Source of the DNA: Azospirillum sp. SYSU D00513
GTDB lineage: Bacteria; Pseudomonadota; Alphaproteobacteria; Azospirillales; Azospirillaceae
NCBI RefSeq assembly: GCF_017356015.1
Contig: NZ_JAFIQV010000009.1
Location: 43,233-107,232 of the forward strand
DNA: 64,000 bases
Reading direction: 5' to 3'
Position 1 is the stretch's first letter, and each line of letters opens with the position of its first letter. The translations under genes were made by a program, and so were the position numbers. Below the pieces are notes generated by a model. That model searched no databases, was not told the origin of the DNA, and worked only from the letters and a program-made list of their open reading frames with translations. Positions 16,095 through 24,625 of this stretch are shown in pieces.

Positions 16095-17297
16095 TTATTC
16101 GGCGGCCACTTCCAAAGTGGCCTTGGCCGGTTTGGCACCGCGCAGCGATGCCATGGCGGCGAGGACGCCCCCGGCGCGGTGCGGAACGCCCGCGTCGGCG
16201 AGGCCCATCTCGACGCCGGAGAGCGCGCCCATCAGGGTCAGCTCGTTGGTCTCGCCGAGATGGCCGATGCGGAAGACCTTGCCGGTCAGCTTGCTGAGGC
16301 CGGCGCCGAGCGACATGTCGTAATTCTCGAGCACAACCTTGCGGAGGGCGTCGGCGTCATGGCCGGTCGGCATCAGCACGGCGGTCAGCACCGGCGAATA
16401 TTCCTCCGGATTCGCGCAGAGGATCTCCAGCCCCCAGGCCTCGACCGCCGCGCGGGTCGCCGCACCCAGCCGCTTGTGACGGGCGAAGACGTTGTCGAGA
16501 CCTTCTTCCAGCAGCATCGCGATGGCCTCGCGCAGGCCGTAGAGCAGGTTGGTGGCGGGGGTGTAGGGGAAATAGCCGTTGGCGTTCGGCTTCAGCATCT
16601 CCTGCCAGTCCCAGTAGGACCGCGGCATCCTGTTGGTCTTGGAGGCTGCCAGCGCCTTTTCCGACATGGCGGTGAAGCCCAGGCCCGGCGGCAGCATCAG
16701 CCCCTTCTGCGAGCAGCTGACGGTGACGTCGACGCCCCATTCCTCATGCCGGTATTCCGCCGAGCCGAGCGAGGAAATGGTGTCCACCAGCAGCAGGGCC
16801 GGGTGGCTGGCGCGGTCGATGGCCTTGCGCACCTCGGCGATGCGGCTGGTCACGCCGGTGGAGGTCTCGTTGTGGACGACCATGACCGCCTTGATGGCGT
16901 GGCCGCGGTCCTCCGACAGCTTCGCCTCGATCACGGCGGGATCGACGCCGTGGCGCCAGTCGCCGGAGATGAAGTCCACCTCGATGTTCCATCGCGCGGC
17001 CATCTGGCGCCACAGCGTGGCGAAATGGCCGGTCTCCACCATCAGCACCCGGTCACCGGGCGACAGCGTGTTGACGATGGCCGACTCCCAGGCGCCGGTT
17101 CCGGAGGAGGGATAGACCACCACCGGGCCGGAGGTCTGGAACACGGTCTTGCAGCCCTCCAGCACCTCGCGGCCGAGCTTGCCGAATTCGGGGCCGCGGT
17201 GATCGATCACGGGCATGTCCATGGCCCGCAGGACCCGTTCGGGCACCGGGCTCGGGCCGGGGATCTGCAAGAAATGGCGACCTTGGCGGGTGGACAT
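16095..17297 (-). CDS. Serine-glyoxylate/alanine-glyoxylate aminotransferase (class V)
   Basis: A 400-aa class-V PLP aminotransferase. It opens HFLQIPGPSPVPERVLRAM and has IDHRGPEFGKLGREVL, VYPSSGTGAWE (cofactor phosphate binding), LLVDTISSLGS and the Schiff-base lysine in VSCSQKGLMLPPGLGF. This matches serine-glyoxylate transaminases closely. They make hydroxypyruvate and glycine in C1/C2 and photorespiration-like metabolism; related sulfur- or phosphonate-linked enzymes are the main alternative. Start 17297 is set by a perfect GGAGGAAACG site. It is divergent from a GntR regulator and ends at a strong terminator, so it is monocistronic. Confidence 0.85.
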   Translation of the reverse strand: MSTRQGRHFLQIPGPSPVPERVLRAMDMPVIDHRGPEFGKLGREVLEGCKTVFQTSGPVVVYPSSGTGAWESAIVNTLSPGDRVLMVETGHFATLWRQMAARWNIEVDFISGDWRHGVDPAVIEAKLSEDRGHAIKAVMVVHNETSTGVTSRIAEVRKAIDRASHPALLLVDTISSLGSAEYRHEEWGVDVTVSCSQKGLMLPPGLGFTAMSEKALAASKTNRMPRSYWDWQEMLKPNANGYFPYTPATNLLYGLREAIAMLLEEGLDNVFARHKRLGAATRAAVEAWGLEILCANPEEYSPVLTAVLMPTGHDADALRKVVLENYDMSLGAGLSKLTGKVFRIGHLGETNELTLMGALSGVEMGLADAGVPHRAGGVLAAMASLRGAKPAKATLEVAAE

Positions 17298-17443
17298 CGT
17301 TTCCTCCGGTTGGCTGGCCTCGTCTGGATCAGGCCGTATGAGGCGCCATTTTGCATTCATTTTTTATGGAGGCAAGACCAAAATGGAATTCGCAGCTGTC
17401 CCGCGCCTCGACAGAATGGCGTACTAGGGCTATAGTCAGAGGC

Positions 17444-18232
17444 ATGAACAGCGCCCCTGCTCCGGCTTCGACCCCGGCCGATTCCCTCGACGACCTTCCC
17501 AGCCCGGCGCAGGACGCCGCAGCCACGCTCGCCGCCTTCGAGGCGTCGGGCAGCGGCGGACAGGCGAAAAACCTGCATGGCGAGGTGCTGGCGCGGCTGC
17601 GCACCTACATCGTGGAGGGCAACCTCGCCGATGGCGCCCGCGTGCCCGAACGCCAGCTGTGCGAGCTGTTCGGCGTGTCGCGCACGCCCCTGCGCGAGGC
17701 GCTGAAGGTGCTGGCCGCGGAAGGGATGATCGACCTGCTGCCCAACCGCGGCGCGCGCGTGCGCGCGCTGGGGCCCGACGAGATCCGCGAGGCCTTCGAC
17801 GTCATGGGCGGGCTGGAGGCGCTGGCGGGGCGCCTTGCCTGCGAGCGGATCACCGAAGCCGGGTTCGAGGAGATCGAACGGCTGCATTACGCCATGTACG
17901 GCTTCTATCTGCGGCGCGACCTCAGCGGCTATTTCCGCTGCAACCAGGCCATCCACCAGAAGATCGTCGAGGCGGCGGGGAACGCCACGCTGAAGGCGAC
18001 CTACGACAGCTTCGCCAACCGCTGCCGCCGCGTGCGTTACGCGGCGAACCTCGACCGCCAGCATGACCGCTGGGGCGAGGCGATGCGCGAGCACGAGGCG
18101 ATCCTGGAGGCCCTGCGCCGGCGCGCGGGATCCGAACTGGGCGACATCCTGTTCCAGCACCTGCGCAACAAGAGCGTTGCCGCGCTGGAGCAAAAGACCC
18201 AGGACCCGGAGAGCGCGCCGGCCGCGGGCTGA
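17444..18232 (+). CDS. GntR-family regulator (FCD subfamily)
   Basis: A 262-aa regulator. The winged helix lies at about residues 45-110 (GEVLARLRTYIVEGNL, LCELFGVSRTPLREALKVLAAEGMIDLLPNRGARV). The all-helical FCD ligand domain follows, with the metal-binding His residues in NQAIHQKIVEAAGN and MREHEAILEAL. It is divergent from the aminotransferase and 230 bases upstream of the tctCBA operon, so it may regulate either or both. The start at 17444 was chosen because upstream in-frame codons overlap the shared promoter region. Confidence 0.85.
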   Translation: MNSAPAPASTPADSLDDLPSPAQDAAATLAAFEASGSGGQAKNLHGEVLARLRTYIVEGNLADGARVPERQLCELFGVSRTPLREALKVLAAEGMIDLLPNRGARVRALGPDEIREAFDVMGGLEALAGRLACERITEAGFEEIERLHYAMYGFYLRRDLSGYFRCNQAIHQKIVEAAGNATLKATYDSFANRCRRVRYAANLDRQHDRWGEAMREHEAILEALRRRAGSELGDILFQHLRNKSVAALEQKTQDPESAPAAG

Positions 18233-18461
18233 CACGCCGGGGCGGCCGCCCCCCCTTCCCGCACCCCATCCCATTTTCGCGATTCGCCGCCGGACTGCTC
18301 ACAAGAGCGACCCGCTGCCAGCGCGTGCGCATGCAAAACTTGCCACTTCGTTGGGCCAATCAACAAAGCGTTTGAATTCAAAATTTCATCGGCGTATGGA
18401 TAATAGGAATGCCACACGGAGCGCGCCGCACGAACGGGGCGCCCAACCGGAGGAAACGTCG

Positions 18462-19448
18462 ATGACACCAAGACTCGGCATTGCCCTTACCGCCCTGCTG
18501 GCCAGCGCGTCCGCCGCCCATGCCTGGGAGCCGACCAAGGCGATCGAAATCGTCGTTCCGTTCTCGGCGGGCGGCGCGTCCGACCAGATGGCCCGCACCA
18601 TCCAGGGCATCATCCAGAAGAACGGCCTCGTCTCCCAGCCCATCGTCATCGTCAACAAGCCGGCCGCCGCTGGCGGCGAGGCGATGCTTGACATCAAGGC
18701 CTCGCCTGGCGACGCGCACAAGCTCATCACCACCTCCAGCGGCATCTTCATGACGCCGATGACCTCCAAGCTGCCGGTCACCTGGAAGGACTTCACCCCG
18801 GTCGCCATGCTGGCCCAGGACGCCTTCGGGCTTTGGGTGAACGGGGCCTCGCCGCACAAGACGGCGGGCGACTTCGTCACCGCCGCGAAATCCGCGAACC
18901 CGCCGCTGAAGGTCGGCGGCACCGGCGCCAAGCGCGAGGACCAGCTGCTGTCCATCGCCATGGAGAAGACGGCCGGCATCAAGCTGTCCTACATCCCGCA
19001 CCAGGGCGGCGGCGCCGCGTCGGTCCAGCTCGCCGGCAAGCATCTGGAGGCCACCACCAACAACCCGGCCGAGGAGTTCGCGAACTGGCGCAGCGGCTCG
19101 ACCCGCCCGCTCTGCGTCTTCTCGGAGAAGCGCATGACCTACGGCGATCCGGTGGCCGGGGACCAGTCCTGGGCCGACATCCCGACCTGCCGCGAACAGG
19201 GGCTGGACGTCAGCTATCAGATGCTGCGCGGCATGTTCATGCCCGGCAAGGTCACGGCCGAGCAGCAAGCCTTCTACGTCAATCTCTTCAAGCGCGTCTC
19301 CGAGACGGCGGATTGGAAGGAATACCTTGCCCGCAACGCGCTGGTTGCCGACTTCCGCGCCGGCGAGCCCTTCGTCGAGTTCCTGAAGGCCGACGAGAAG
19401 AAGCACGAGGCTCTCCTGTCGGAGGCCGGCTTCCTCGTCGCCAAGTAA
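18462..19448 (+). CDS. tctC: Tripartite tricarboxylate transporter binding protein (TctC/Bug)
   Basis: A 328-aa periplasmic solute-binding protein with a signal peptide (residues 1-22, cut near AHA-WEP). The Bug-family first strand IEIVVPFSAGGASDQMAR is clear, as is VNKPAAAGGEAML. It captures an organic acid for the TctAB permease encoded next. A GGAGGAAACGTCG ribosome site precedes the ATG. The cluster tctC-tctB-tctA is complete. Its ligand is not readable; the hydroxyacid dehydrogenase downstream hints at a 2-hydroxy acid. Confidence 0.9.
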   Translation: MTPRLGIALTALLASASAAHAWEPTKAIEIVVPFSAGGASDQMARTIQGIIQKNGLVSQPIVIVNKPAAAGGEAMLDIKASPGDAHKLITTSSGIFMTPMTSKLPVTWKDFTPVAMLAQDAFGLWVNGASPHKTAGDFVTAAKSANPPLKVGGTGAKREDQLLSIAMEKTAGIKLSYIPHQGGGAASVQLAGKHLEATTNNPAEEFANWRSGSTRPLCVFSEKRMTYGDPVAGDQSWADIPTCREQGLDVSYQMLRGMFMPGKVTAEQQAFYVNLFKRVSETADWKEYLARNALVADFRAGEPFVEFLKADEKKHEALLSEAGFLVAK

Positions 19449-19535
19449 ACCCGCGCTTCCGGGGGCGCCGGCCGAAAATGGCGCGGCGTCCCCCGTGAAC
19501 GAAGCGGCGCGATCGCCGGAACCGAGGAGAAACCC

Positions 19536-20030
19536 ATGTCATCCACCGTCGCCGGGCCGGAGCGCGGCCTGTCCCGCCGGGCCGTCGAGGCCACCGTCGC
19601 GGCCTTCCTGATCCTGCTCGCCCTTCTCGCCCTCTGGGATTCCTACGGCCGGGGCGCCGGCTGGGACAACGGACCCGAGAATGGCTTCTTCCCGGCCCGC
19701 GTGGCGTGGCTCTTCCTGGGCGCCTCGGTCCTGGTGCTCGTCAACAGCGTCCGCCAGCCCGACCAGCTGCTGGTCACCTGGAAGCAGCTGGGGCTGGTCG
19801 CCCGCGTGCTGGGGCCGCTGGTCGCGTTCGTCGCCATGATCGACCATCTGGGCATCTACGTGTCCTCGGCCGTCTTCATCGTCCTGTTCATGGTGGTGGT
19901 CGGGGCGTCGCGCTGGTGGTCGATCCTGCTGACGGCCGCGATCGTCCCGGTGGTCTGCTTCCTCATCTTCGAAACGCAGTTCGGCGTCCCGCTTCCCAAG
20001 GGGCCGGTCGAAGCCCTGCTCGGCTATTGA
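19536..20030 (+). CDS. tctB: Tripartite tricarboxylate transporter small subunit TctB
   Basis: A 164-aa integral membrane protein with four hydrophobic stretches (about residues 19-37, 55-69, 86-103 and 110-147), as in TctB-type subunits. A GAGGAG site lies 6 bases upstream. It sits between tctC and tctA, 9 bases before the latter, and is presumed to assist TctA in sodium- or proton-driven uptake. Confidence 0.88.
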   Translation: MSSTVAGPERGLSRRAVEATVAAFLILLALLALWDSYGRGAGWDNGPENGFFPARVAWLFLGASVLVLVNSVRQPDQLLVTWKQLGLVARVLGPLVAFVAMIDHLGIYVSSAVFIVLFMVVVGASRWWSILLTAAIVPVVCFLIFETQFGVPLPKGPVEALLGY

Positions 20031-20039
20031 GGTGCGCCC

Positions 20040-21566
20040 GTGGAAGAACTTCAGTCACTGATGGGCGGCTTCCAGGTCGCGCTTTCCTGGCACAACGTCG
20101 CCTTCATGGTGATCGGCGTGCTGCTCGGCATCGTGGTGGGCGTGCTGCCCGGCCTCGGCGGACCGAACGGGGTGGCGATCCTGCTGCCGCTGACCTTCGG
20201 GATGGACCCGACCTCGGCCATCATCCTGCTCTCCTCGATCTATTGGGGAGCGCTGTTCGGCGGCGCCATCACGGCGGTGCTGTTCAACATTCCCGGCGAG
20301 GCCTGGTCGGTCGCGACCACCTTCGACGGCTATCCGATGGCGGTGAAGGGCCGCGCCGGAGAGGCGCTGACCGCCGCCTTCACGGCCTCCTTCATCGGCG
20401 CCGTCTCGGGCGTCGTCCTCATCACCTTCGTGGCGCCGCTGATCGCCGAATTCGCTCTGCGCTTCGGGCCGGCGGAGTTCTTCGCGGTCTTCCTCCTGAC
20501 CTTCTGTTCCTTCATCGGGATGGGCAAGGACAACAAGGCGAAGATCGTCATCGCGCTCTGCCTGGGCTTCCTGCTCGCCGCCGTCGGGCTCGACACCATC
20601 TCCGGCGACCTGCGCATGACCTTCGACGTCACGGAGCTGATGCGCGGTTTCGATTTCCTGGTGGTGGTGATCGGGCTGTTCGGCGTCAGCGAGATCATGC
20701 TGTCGGTCGAGGAGGGGCTGCAGTTCAAGGGCAGCAAGGCGGCCATCGACCTGCGGGTCGTGCTGCGCACCTGGGCCAGCCTGCCGCGCTACTGGGCGAC
20801 GCTGGTCCGCTCCGCCGTGGTGGGCATGTGGATGGGCGTCACGCCCGGCGGCGCCATCGCCGCCTCCTTCATGGGCTACGGCCTCGCCAAGCGCTTCTCG
20901 CGCAATTCGGCCAATCTCGGCCAGGGCGAGATCGAGGGCGTGCTGGCGCCGGAGACGGCCGCGCACGCCGCCGGCACCAGCGCGCTGCTGCCGATGCTGG
21001 CGCTCGGCATCCCCGGCTCGGCCACGGCCGCCGTGCTGCTCGGCGGGCTGATGATCTGGGGGCTCCAGCCCGGCCCGATGCTGTTCGTCGAGCAGAAGGA
21101 CTTCGTCTGGGGGCTGATCGCCTCGATGTATCTCGGCAACTTCGCGGGGCTCGTCATCGTGCTGGCGACGGTGCCGCTCTTCGCCGCGATCATGCGCATC
21201 CCCTTCTCAATCGTCGCGCCGATCATCCTGATCGTCTGCGCGATCGGCGCCTACACCGTGTCAAACTCGACCTTCGACATCTGGCTGATGCTGGTCTTCG
21301 GCGTCGTGGGCTACGTGTTCAAGAAGCTGGACTATCCGCTGGCCCCGCTGGTGCTGGCGATCGTGCTCGGCGACCGCGCGGAGGACGCCATCCGCTCGGC
21401 CCTGATCGGGTCGGTGGGCGACCTCGGCGTCTTCTTCTCCAACGGGCTGGTCTCGACCCTCATGGTGCTGTCGCTGGTCCTGCTGCTCTGGGGTCCGCTG
21501 TCCAGCCTGCTGGCCAGCCTTCGGGACGGGCTGGGCGGGTCCAGGACGCCCCGCTCGGCTCCCTGA
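20040..21566 (+). CDS. tctA: Tripartite tricarboxylate transporter large permease TctA
   Basis: A 508-aa permease with about 11-12 membrane segments. Family motifs include GVLPGLGGPNGVAILLPLTFGMDPTSA-like sequence near residue 38 and the mirrored second copy GVTPGGAIAASFMGY plus PMLALGIPGSATAAVLLGG, the internally duplicated sites typical of TctA. Translation begins at GTG (20040), 9 bases after the tctB stop. A terminator-like hairpin at 21613 ends the operon. Confidence 0.92.
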   Translation: MEELQSLMGGFQVALSWHNVAFMVIGVLLGIVVGVLPGLGGPNGVAILLPLTFGMDPTSAIILLSSIYWGALFGGAITAVLFNIPGEAWSVATTFDGYPMAVKGRAGEALTAAFTASFIGAVSGVVLITFVAPLIAEFALRFGPAEFFAVFLLTFCSFIGMGKDNKAKIVIALCLGFLLAAVGLDTISGDLRMTFDVTELMRGFDFLVVVIGLFGVSEIMLSVEEGLQFKGSKAAIDLRVVLRTWASLPRYWATLVRSAVVGMWMGVTPGGAIAASFMGYGLAKRFSRNSANLGQGEIEGVLAPETAAHAAGTSALLPMLALGIPGSATAAVLLGGLMIWGLQPGPMLFVEQKDFVWGLIASMYLGNFAGLVIVLATVPLFAAIMRIPFSIVAPIILIVCAIGAYTVSNSTFDIWLMLVFGVVGYVFKKLDYPLAPLVLAIVLGDRAEDAIRSALIGSVGDLGVFFSNGLVSTLMVLSLVLLLWGPLSSLLASLRDGLGGSRTPRSAP

Positions 21567-21612
21567 TCATGGTTTGAACGATGGGGCGGCTGGAAGGGTC
21601 GCCCCTTGCCTG

Positions 21613-21635
21613 CCGGGGTGCCACCCCCGGTTTTT
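21613..21635 (+). terminator. Intrinsic terminator/attenuator after tctA
   Basis: CCGGGG and CCCCGG pair around a short loop and are followed directly by TTTTT. It lies 47 bases after tctA and 21 bases before the next start codon. It should reduce transcription of the dehydrogenase from the tct promoter, giving unequal expression of transporter and enzymes. Confidence 0.7.
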
Positions 21636-21655
21636 CAGTCAGAGGAATTCGAGGC

Positions 21656-24625
21656 ATGCTGATGCACCGCACACCCACCCGGCCCAGGAGCGGCCCGCGC
21701 AACGTCTCGCTGGAGACGACGCTCGCCAAGGCGCTCGAGGGCGAGGTGCGGTTCGACGATTTCACCCGCGGTCGCTATGCGACGGACGCCTCCATCTACC
21801 AGATCATGCCCGAGGGCGTCGCCTACCCCAAGACCGAGACGGACATCGCGGCGGCGCTGCAGATCGCGCGCGAGCATGGTGTTCCGGTGATCGCGCGCGG
21901 CGGCGGCACCTCGCAGAACGGCCAGCCCATCGGCGCCGGCCTCATTCTCGACCTCAGCCGCCATTTCAACGGCATCCGCTCCTACGACCCGGCCTCGCGC
22001 ACGGTGTCGGTGGCGCCGGGCATGGTGCTGGAGCATCTGAACGCGCGGGTGAAGGCCGACGGGCTGTTTTTCCCGGTTGAGCCATCCACCGCCAGCCGCT
22101 GCACCTTCGGCGGCATGACCGGCAACAATTCCAGCGGCGCGCGGTCGCTGCGCTACGGCAAGACCGTGGACAACGTCCTGGCGATGCGCGCCATGACCTA
22201 TGACGGGGAGGGCTTCGGCCTGGGCCTCCGGGACGGCTCCTATGGCGGTGCCGGCGGCGGCGTAACGGGATCGGCGCGCATGCAGCGCCTGATGGACTCC
22301 ATGCTGGCGCTGGCCGACCGGGAGCGCACGGAGATCGAGAGCGTCTTCCCGAAGGTGCAGCGGCGAGTCGGCGGCTACAACCTCGACGAACTGCTGCCCG
22401 CCGCCCCGAACCTCTCGCACCTGCTCGTCGGGTCGGAGGGAACGCTCGCCATCGCCACCGAGGTGACGCTGAAGCTCTCCCCCCTGCCCGTCCACCGCGT
22501 CATGGGCGTGTGCCATTTCCCGAGCTTCCGCTCCGCCATGGAGACGACGCGCCATCTGGTGGCGCTGGACCCGACGGCGGTCGAGCTGGTGGACAACAAC
22601 GTCCTGGTGCTGGGCGCCGACATCCCGCTGTTCAAGCGCACGCTGGCCGACATTACCAAGGGGCAGCCCAACTGCCTGCTGCTGGTGGAGTTCGCCGGCG
22701 AGGATCTCGATGCGCTGCGCGGCGATCTGCGGCGGCTCGACCAGTGCATGGCCGATCACGGCTTCGCCGACGCGGTGGTCGAGGTGGTGGAGCCGCCGCG
22801 CCAGCGCCAGGTCTGGGACGTGCGCGAGGCCTGCCTGAACATCATGATGTCCATGAAGGGCGACGGGAAACCGATCTCCTTCATCGAGGACTGCGCGGTG
22901 CCGCTGGAGCATCTCGCCGACTACACCGACGCGGTGACCGAGCTGTTCGCCAGCCACGGCACGCGCGGCACCTGGTACGCCCACGCATCGGTCGGCTGCC
23001 TGCATGTCCGCCCGATCCTGAACCTGAAGGAGGAATCCGGCGTCCGCGCGATGCACGAGATCGCGGAAGCCGCCTGCGACCTCGTCCGCAAGTTCAAGGG
23101 CTCCCACTCCGGCGAGCATGGCGACGGCATCTCGCGCTCCGAATTTCACGAGAAGATGTTCGGCACGCGGTTGCTGAAGGCCTTCGAGGCGGTCAAGGAC
23201 GGCTTCGACCCGGAGAACCATCTGAACCCCGGCAAGATCGTCCGCCCCTACCGGATGGACGACCGCAGCATCATGCGCTTCGCCCCCGGCTACGAGGTCA
23301 GCGAGCCGCGCCGGACGGTGCTGGACTGGTCGGAGTGGGGCGGCCTCGGCGGTGCCGTCGAGATGTGCAACAACAACGGCACCTGCCGCAAGATGAACGC
23401 CGGCACCATGTGCCCGTCCTACCGCGTGACCAAGGACGAGCAGCACGTCACGCGCGGCCGGGCGAACTCCCTGCGGCTCGCCATCTCCGGCCAGCTCGGG
23501 CCGGACGCCTTCACGTCGGAGGCGATGAAGGACACGCTGGCGCTCTGCGTGTCCTGCAAGGGGTGCAAGCGCGACTGCCCGACGGGCGTCGACATGGCGA
23601 AGATGAAGATCGAGTTCCTGCACCACTACCACAAGCGCCACGGGCTGCCCCTGCGCGAGCGGCTGATCGCCTATCTGCCGCGCTACGCGCCGGTGGCGGC
23701 GGCGCTGGCCCCGCTGCTGAACCTGCGCGACCGCATCCCGGCGCTGGCCCGGCTGACGGAACGCTGGCTCGGCTTCAGCGCGCGCCGCACCCTGCCGCAA
23801 TGGCGCCGCCCCTGGAAACAGGAGGGGCGCTTTGCCACGGCGGCGGACGTGCTGGGCGACGGGCGGGATCTCGTCCTGTTCGGCGACACCTTTAACCTCT
23901 ATTACGAGCGCGAGAACCTGGAGGCGGCCGAGCGCGTGCTGCGCGCCGCCGGCTACCGCATCCACAAGGCGGCACCGGTCCAGGGCAGCCGGCCGCTCTG
24001 CTGCGGGCGCACCTACCTGTCGGCCGGCCTCGTCGATGAGGCCCGCGCGGAGGCCCGGCGCACGGTGGACAGCCTCGCGCCCCTGGTCGCCAGGGGTGCC
24101 CGCATCGTCGGGCTGGAGCCCTCCTGCCTCTTCACCTTCCGGGACGAGTTCGGCTCCCTCCTACCGAAGGAGGAGGTGAAGCCGCTGGCCGATGCCGCCC
24201 TGCTGTTCGAGGAGTTGCTGGCGACCGACATAAAGGCCGGAAAGATCACGATCCCGCTGCGGAACCAGGGCGGGCGCACCGCCCATCTGCACGGCCACTG
24301 CCACCAGAAGGCCTTCGCCGCCATGGGAGCCGTGGAATCGGTGCTGCGCTCGGTGCCGGGGCTGGAGGTGAAGCCGATCGAATCCAGTTGCTGCGGCATG
24401 TCCGGCGCCTTCGGCTACAACAAGGAGACCATCGACGTCTCCTTCGCGATGGGCGAGCTGTCGCTCTTCCCCGCCCTGCGCAAGGCCGGCGTGGACGACC
24501 TCGTGGTGGCCGACGGCACGAGCTGCCGCCACCAGATCCACGACGGCGTCGGACGCGAGGCGGTCCATGTCGCGCGCGTGCTGGACCAGGCGCTGGCACC
24601 TGAACAGGATCGGCCGGCCTTATGA
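21656..24625 (+). CDS. FAD- and Fe-S-dependent D-2-hydroxyacid dehydrogenase (YdiJ-like fusion)
   Basis: A 989-aa fusion. Residues about 40-270 are a PCMH-type FAD-binding domain (VPVIARGGGTSQNGQPIGAG, GGMTGNNSSGARSLRYG), followed by a GlcD-like C-terminal FAD-oxidase domain with HSGEHGDGISRSEFHEKMFG. Next come two ferredoxin-type sites, the clearer being Cys631-x2-Cys634-x2-Cys637-x3-Cys641-Pro. The end has two CCG motifs (Cys782-Cys783 and Cys912-Cys913). This architecture is that of YdiJ-type quinone-linked dehydrogenases acting on D-lactate or D-2-hydroxyglutarate. D-2-hydroxyglutarate would connect it to HglS, but this is inference. It overlaps the next gene by ATGA. Confidence 0.88.
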   Translation: MLMHRTPTRPRSGPRNVSLETTLAKALEGEVRFDDFTRGRYATDASIYQIMPEGVAYPKTETDIAAALQIAREHGVPVIARGGGTSQNGQPIGAGLILDLSRHFNGIRSYDPASRTVSVAPGMVLEHLNARVKADGLFFPVEPSTASRCTFGGMTGNNSSGARSLRYGKTVDNVLAMRAMTYDGEGFGLGLRDGSYGGAGGGVTGSARMQRLMDSMLALADRERTEIESVFPKVQRRVGGYNLDELLPAAPNLSHLLVGSEGTLAIATEVTLKLSPLPVHRVMGVCHFPSFRSAMETTRHLVALDPTAVELVDNNVLVLGADIPLFKRTLADITKGQPNCLLLVEFAGEDLDALRGDLRRLDQCMADHGFADAVVEVVEPPRQRQVWDVREACLNIMMSMKGDGKPISFIEDCAVPLEHLADYTDAVTELFASHGTRGTWYAHASVGCLHVRPILNLKEESGVRAMHEIAEAACDLVRKFKGSHSGEHGDGISRSEFHEKMFGTRLLKAFEAVKDGFDPENHLNPGKIVRPYRMDDRSIMRFAPGYEVSEPRRTVLDWSEWGGLGGAVEMCNNNGTCRKMNAGTMCPSYRVTKDEQHVTRGRANSLRLAISGQLGPDAFTSEAMKDTLALCVSCKGCKRDCPTGVDMAKMKIEFLHHYHKRHGLPLRERLIAYLPRYAPVAAALAPLLNLRDRIPALARLTERWLGFSARRTLPQWRRPWKQEGRFATAADVLGDGRDLVLFGDTFNLYYERENLEAAERVLRAAGYRIHKAAPVQGSRPLCCGRTYLSAGLVDEARAEARRTVDSLAPLVARGARIVGLEPSCLFTFRDEFGSLLPKEEVKPLADAALLFEELLATDIKAGKITIPLRNQGGRTAHLHGHCHQKAFAAMGAVESVLRSVPGLEVKPIESSCCGMSGAFGYNKETIDVSFAMGELSLFPALRKAGVDDLVVADGTSCRHQIHDGVGREAVHVARVLDQALAPEQDRPAL

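Noticed and set aside
21635..23965. 776-codon minus-strand frame opposite the FAD/Fe-S dehydrogenase
   Set aside because: No family motif and wholly antisense to a gene with intact cofactor motifs.
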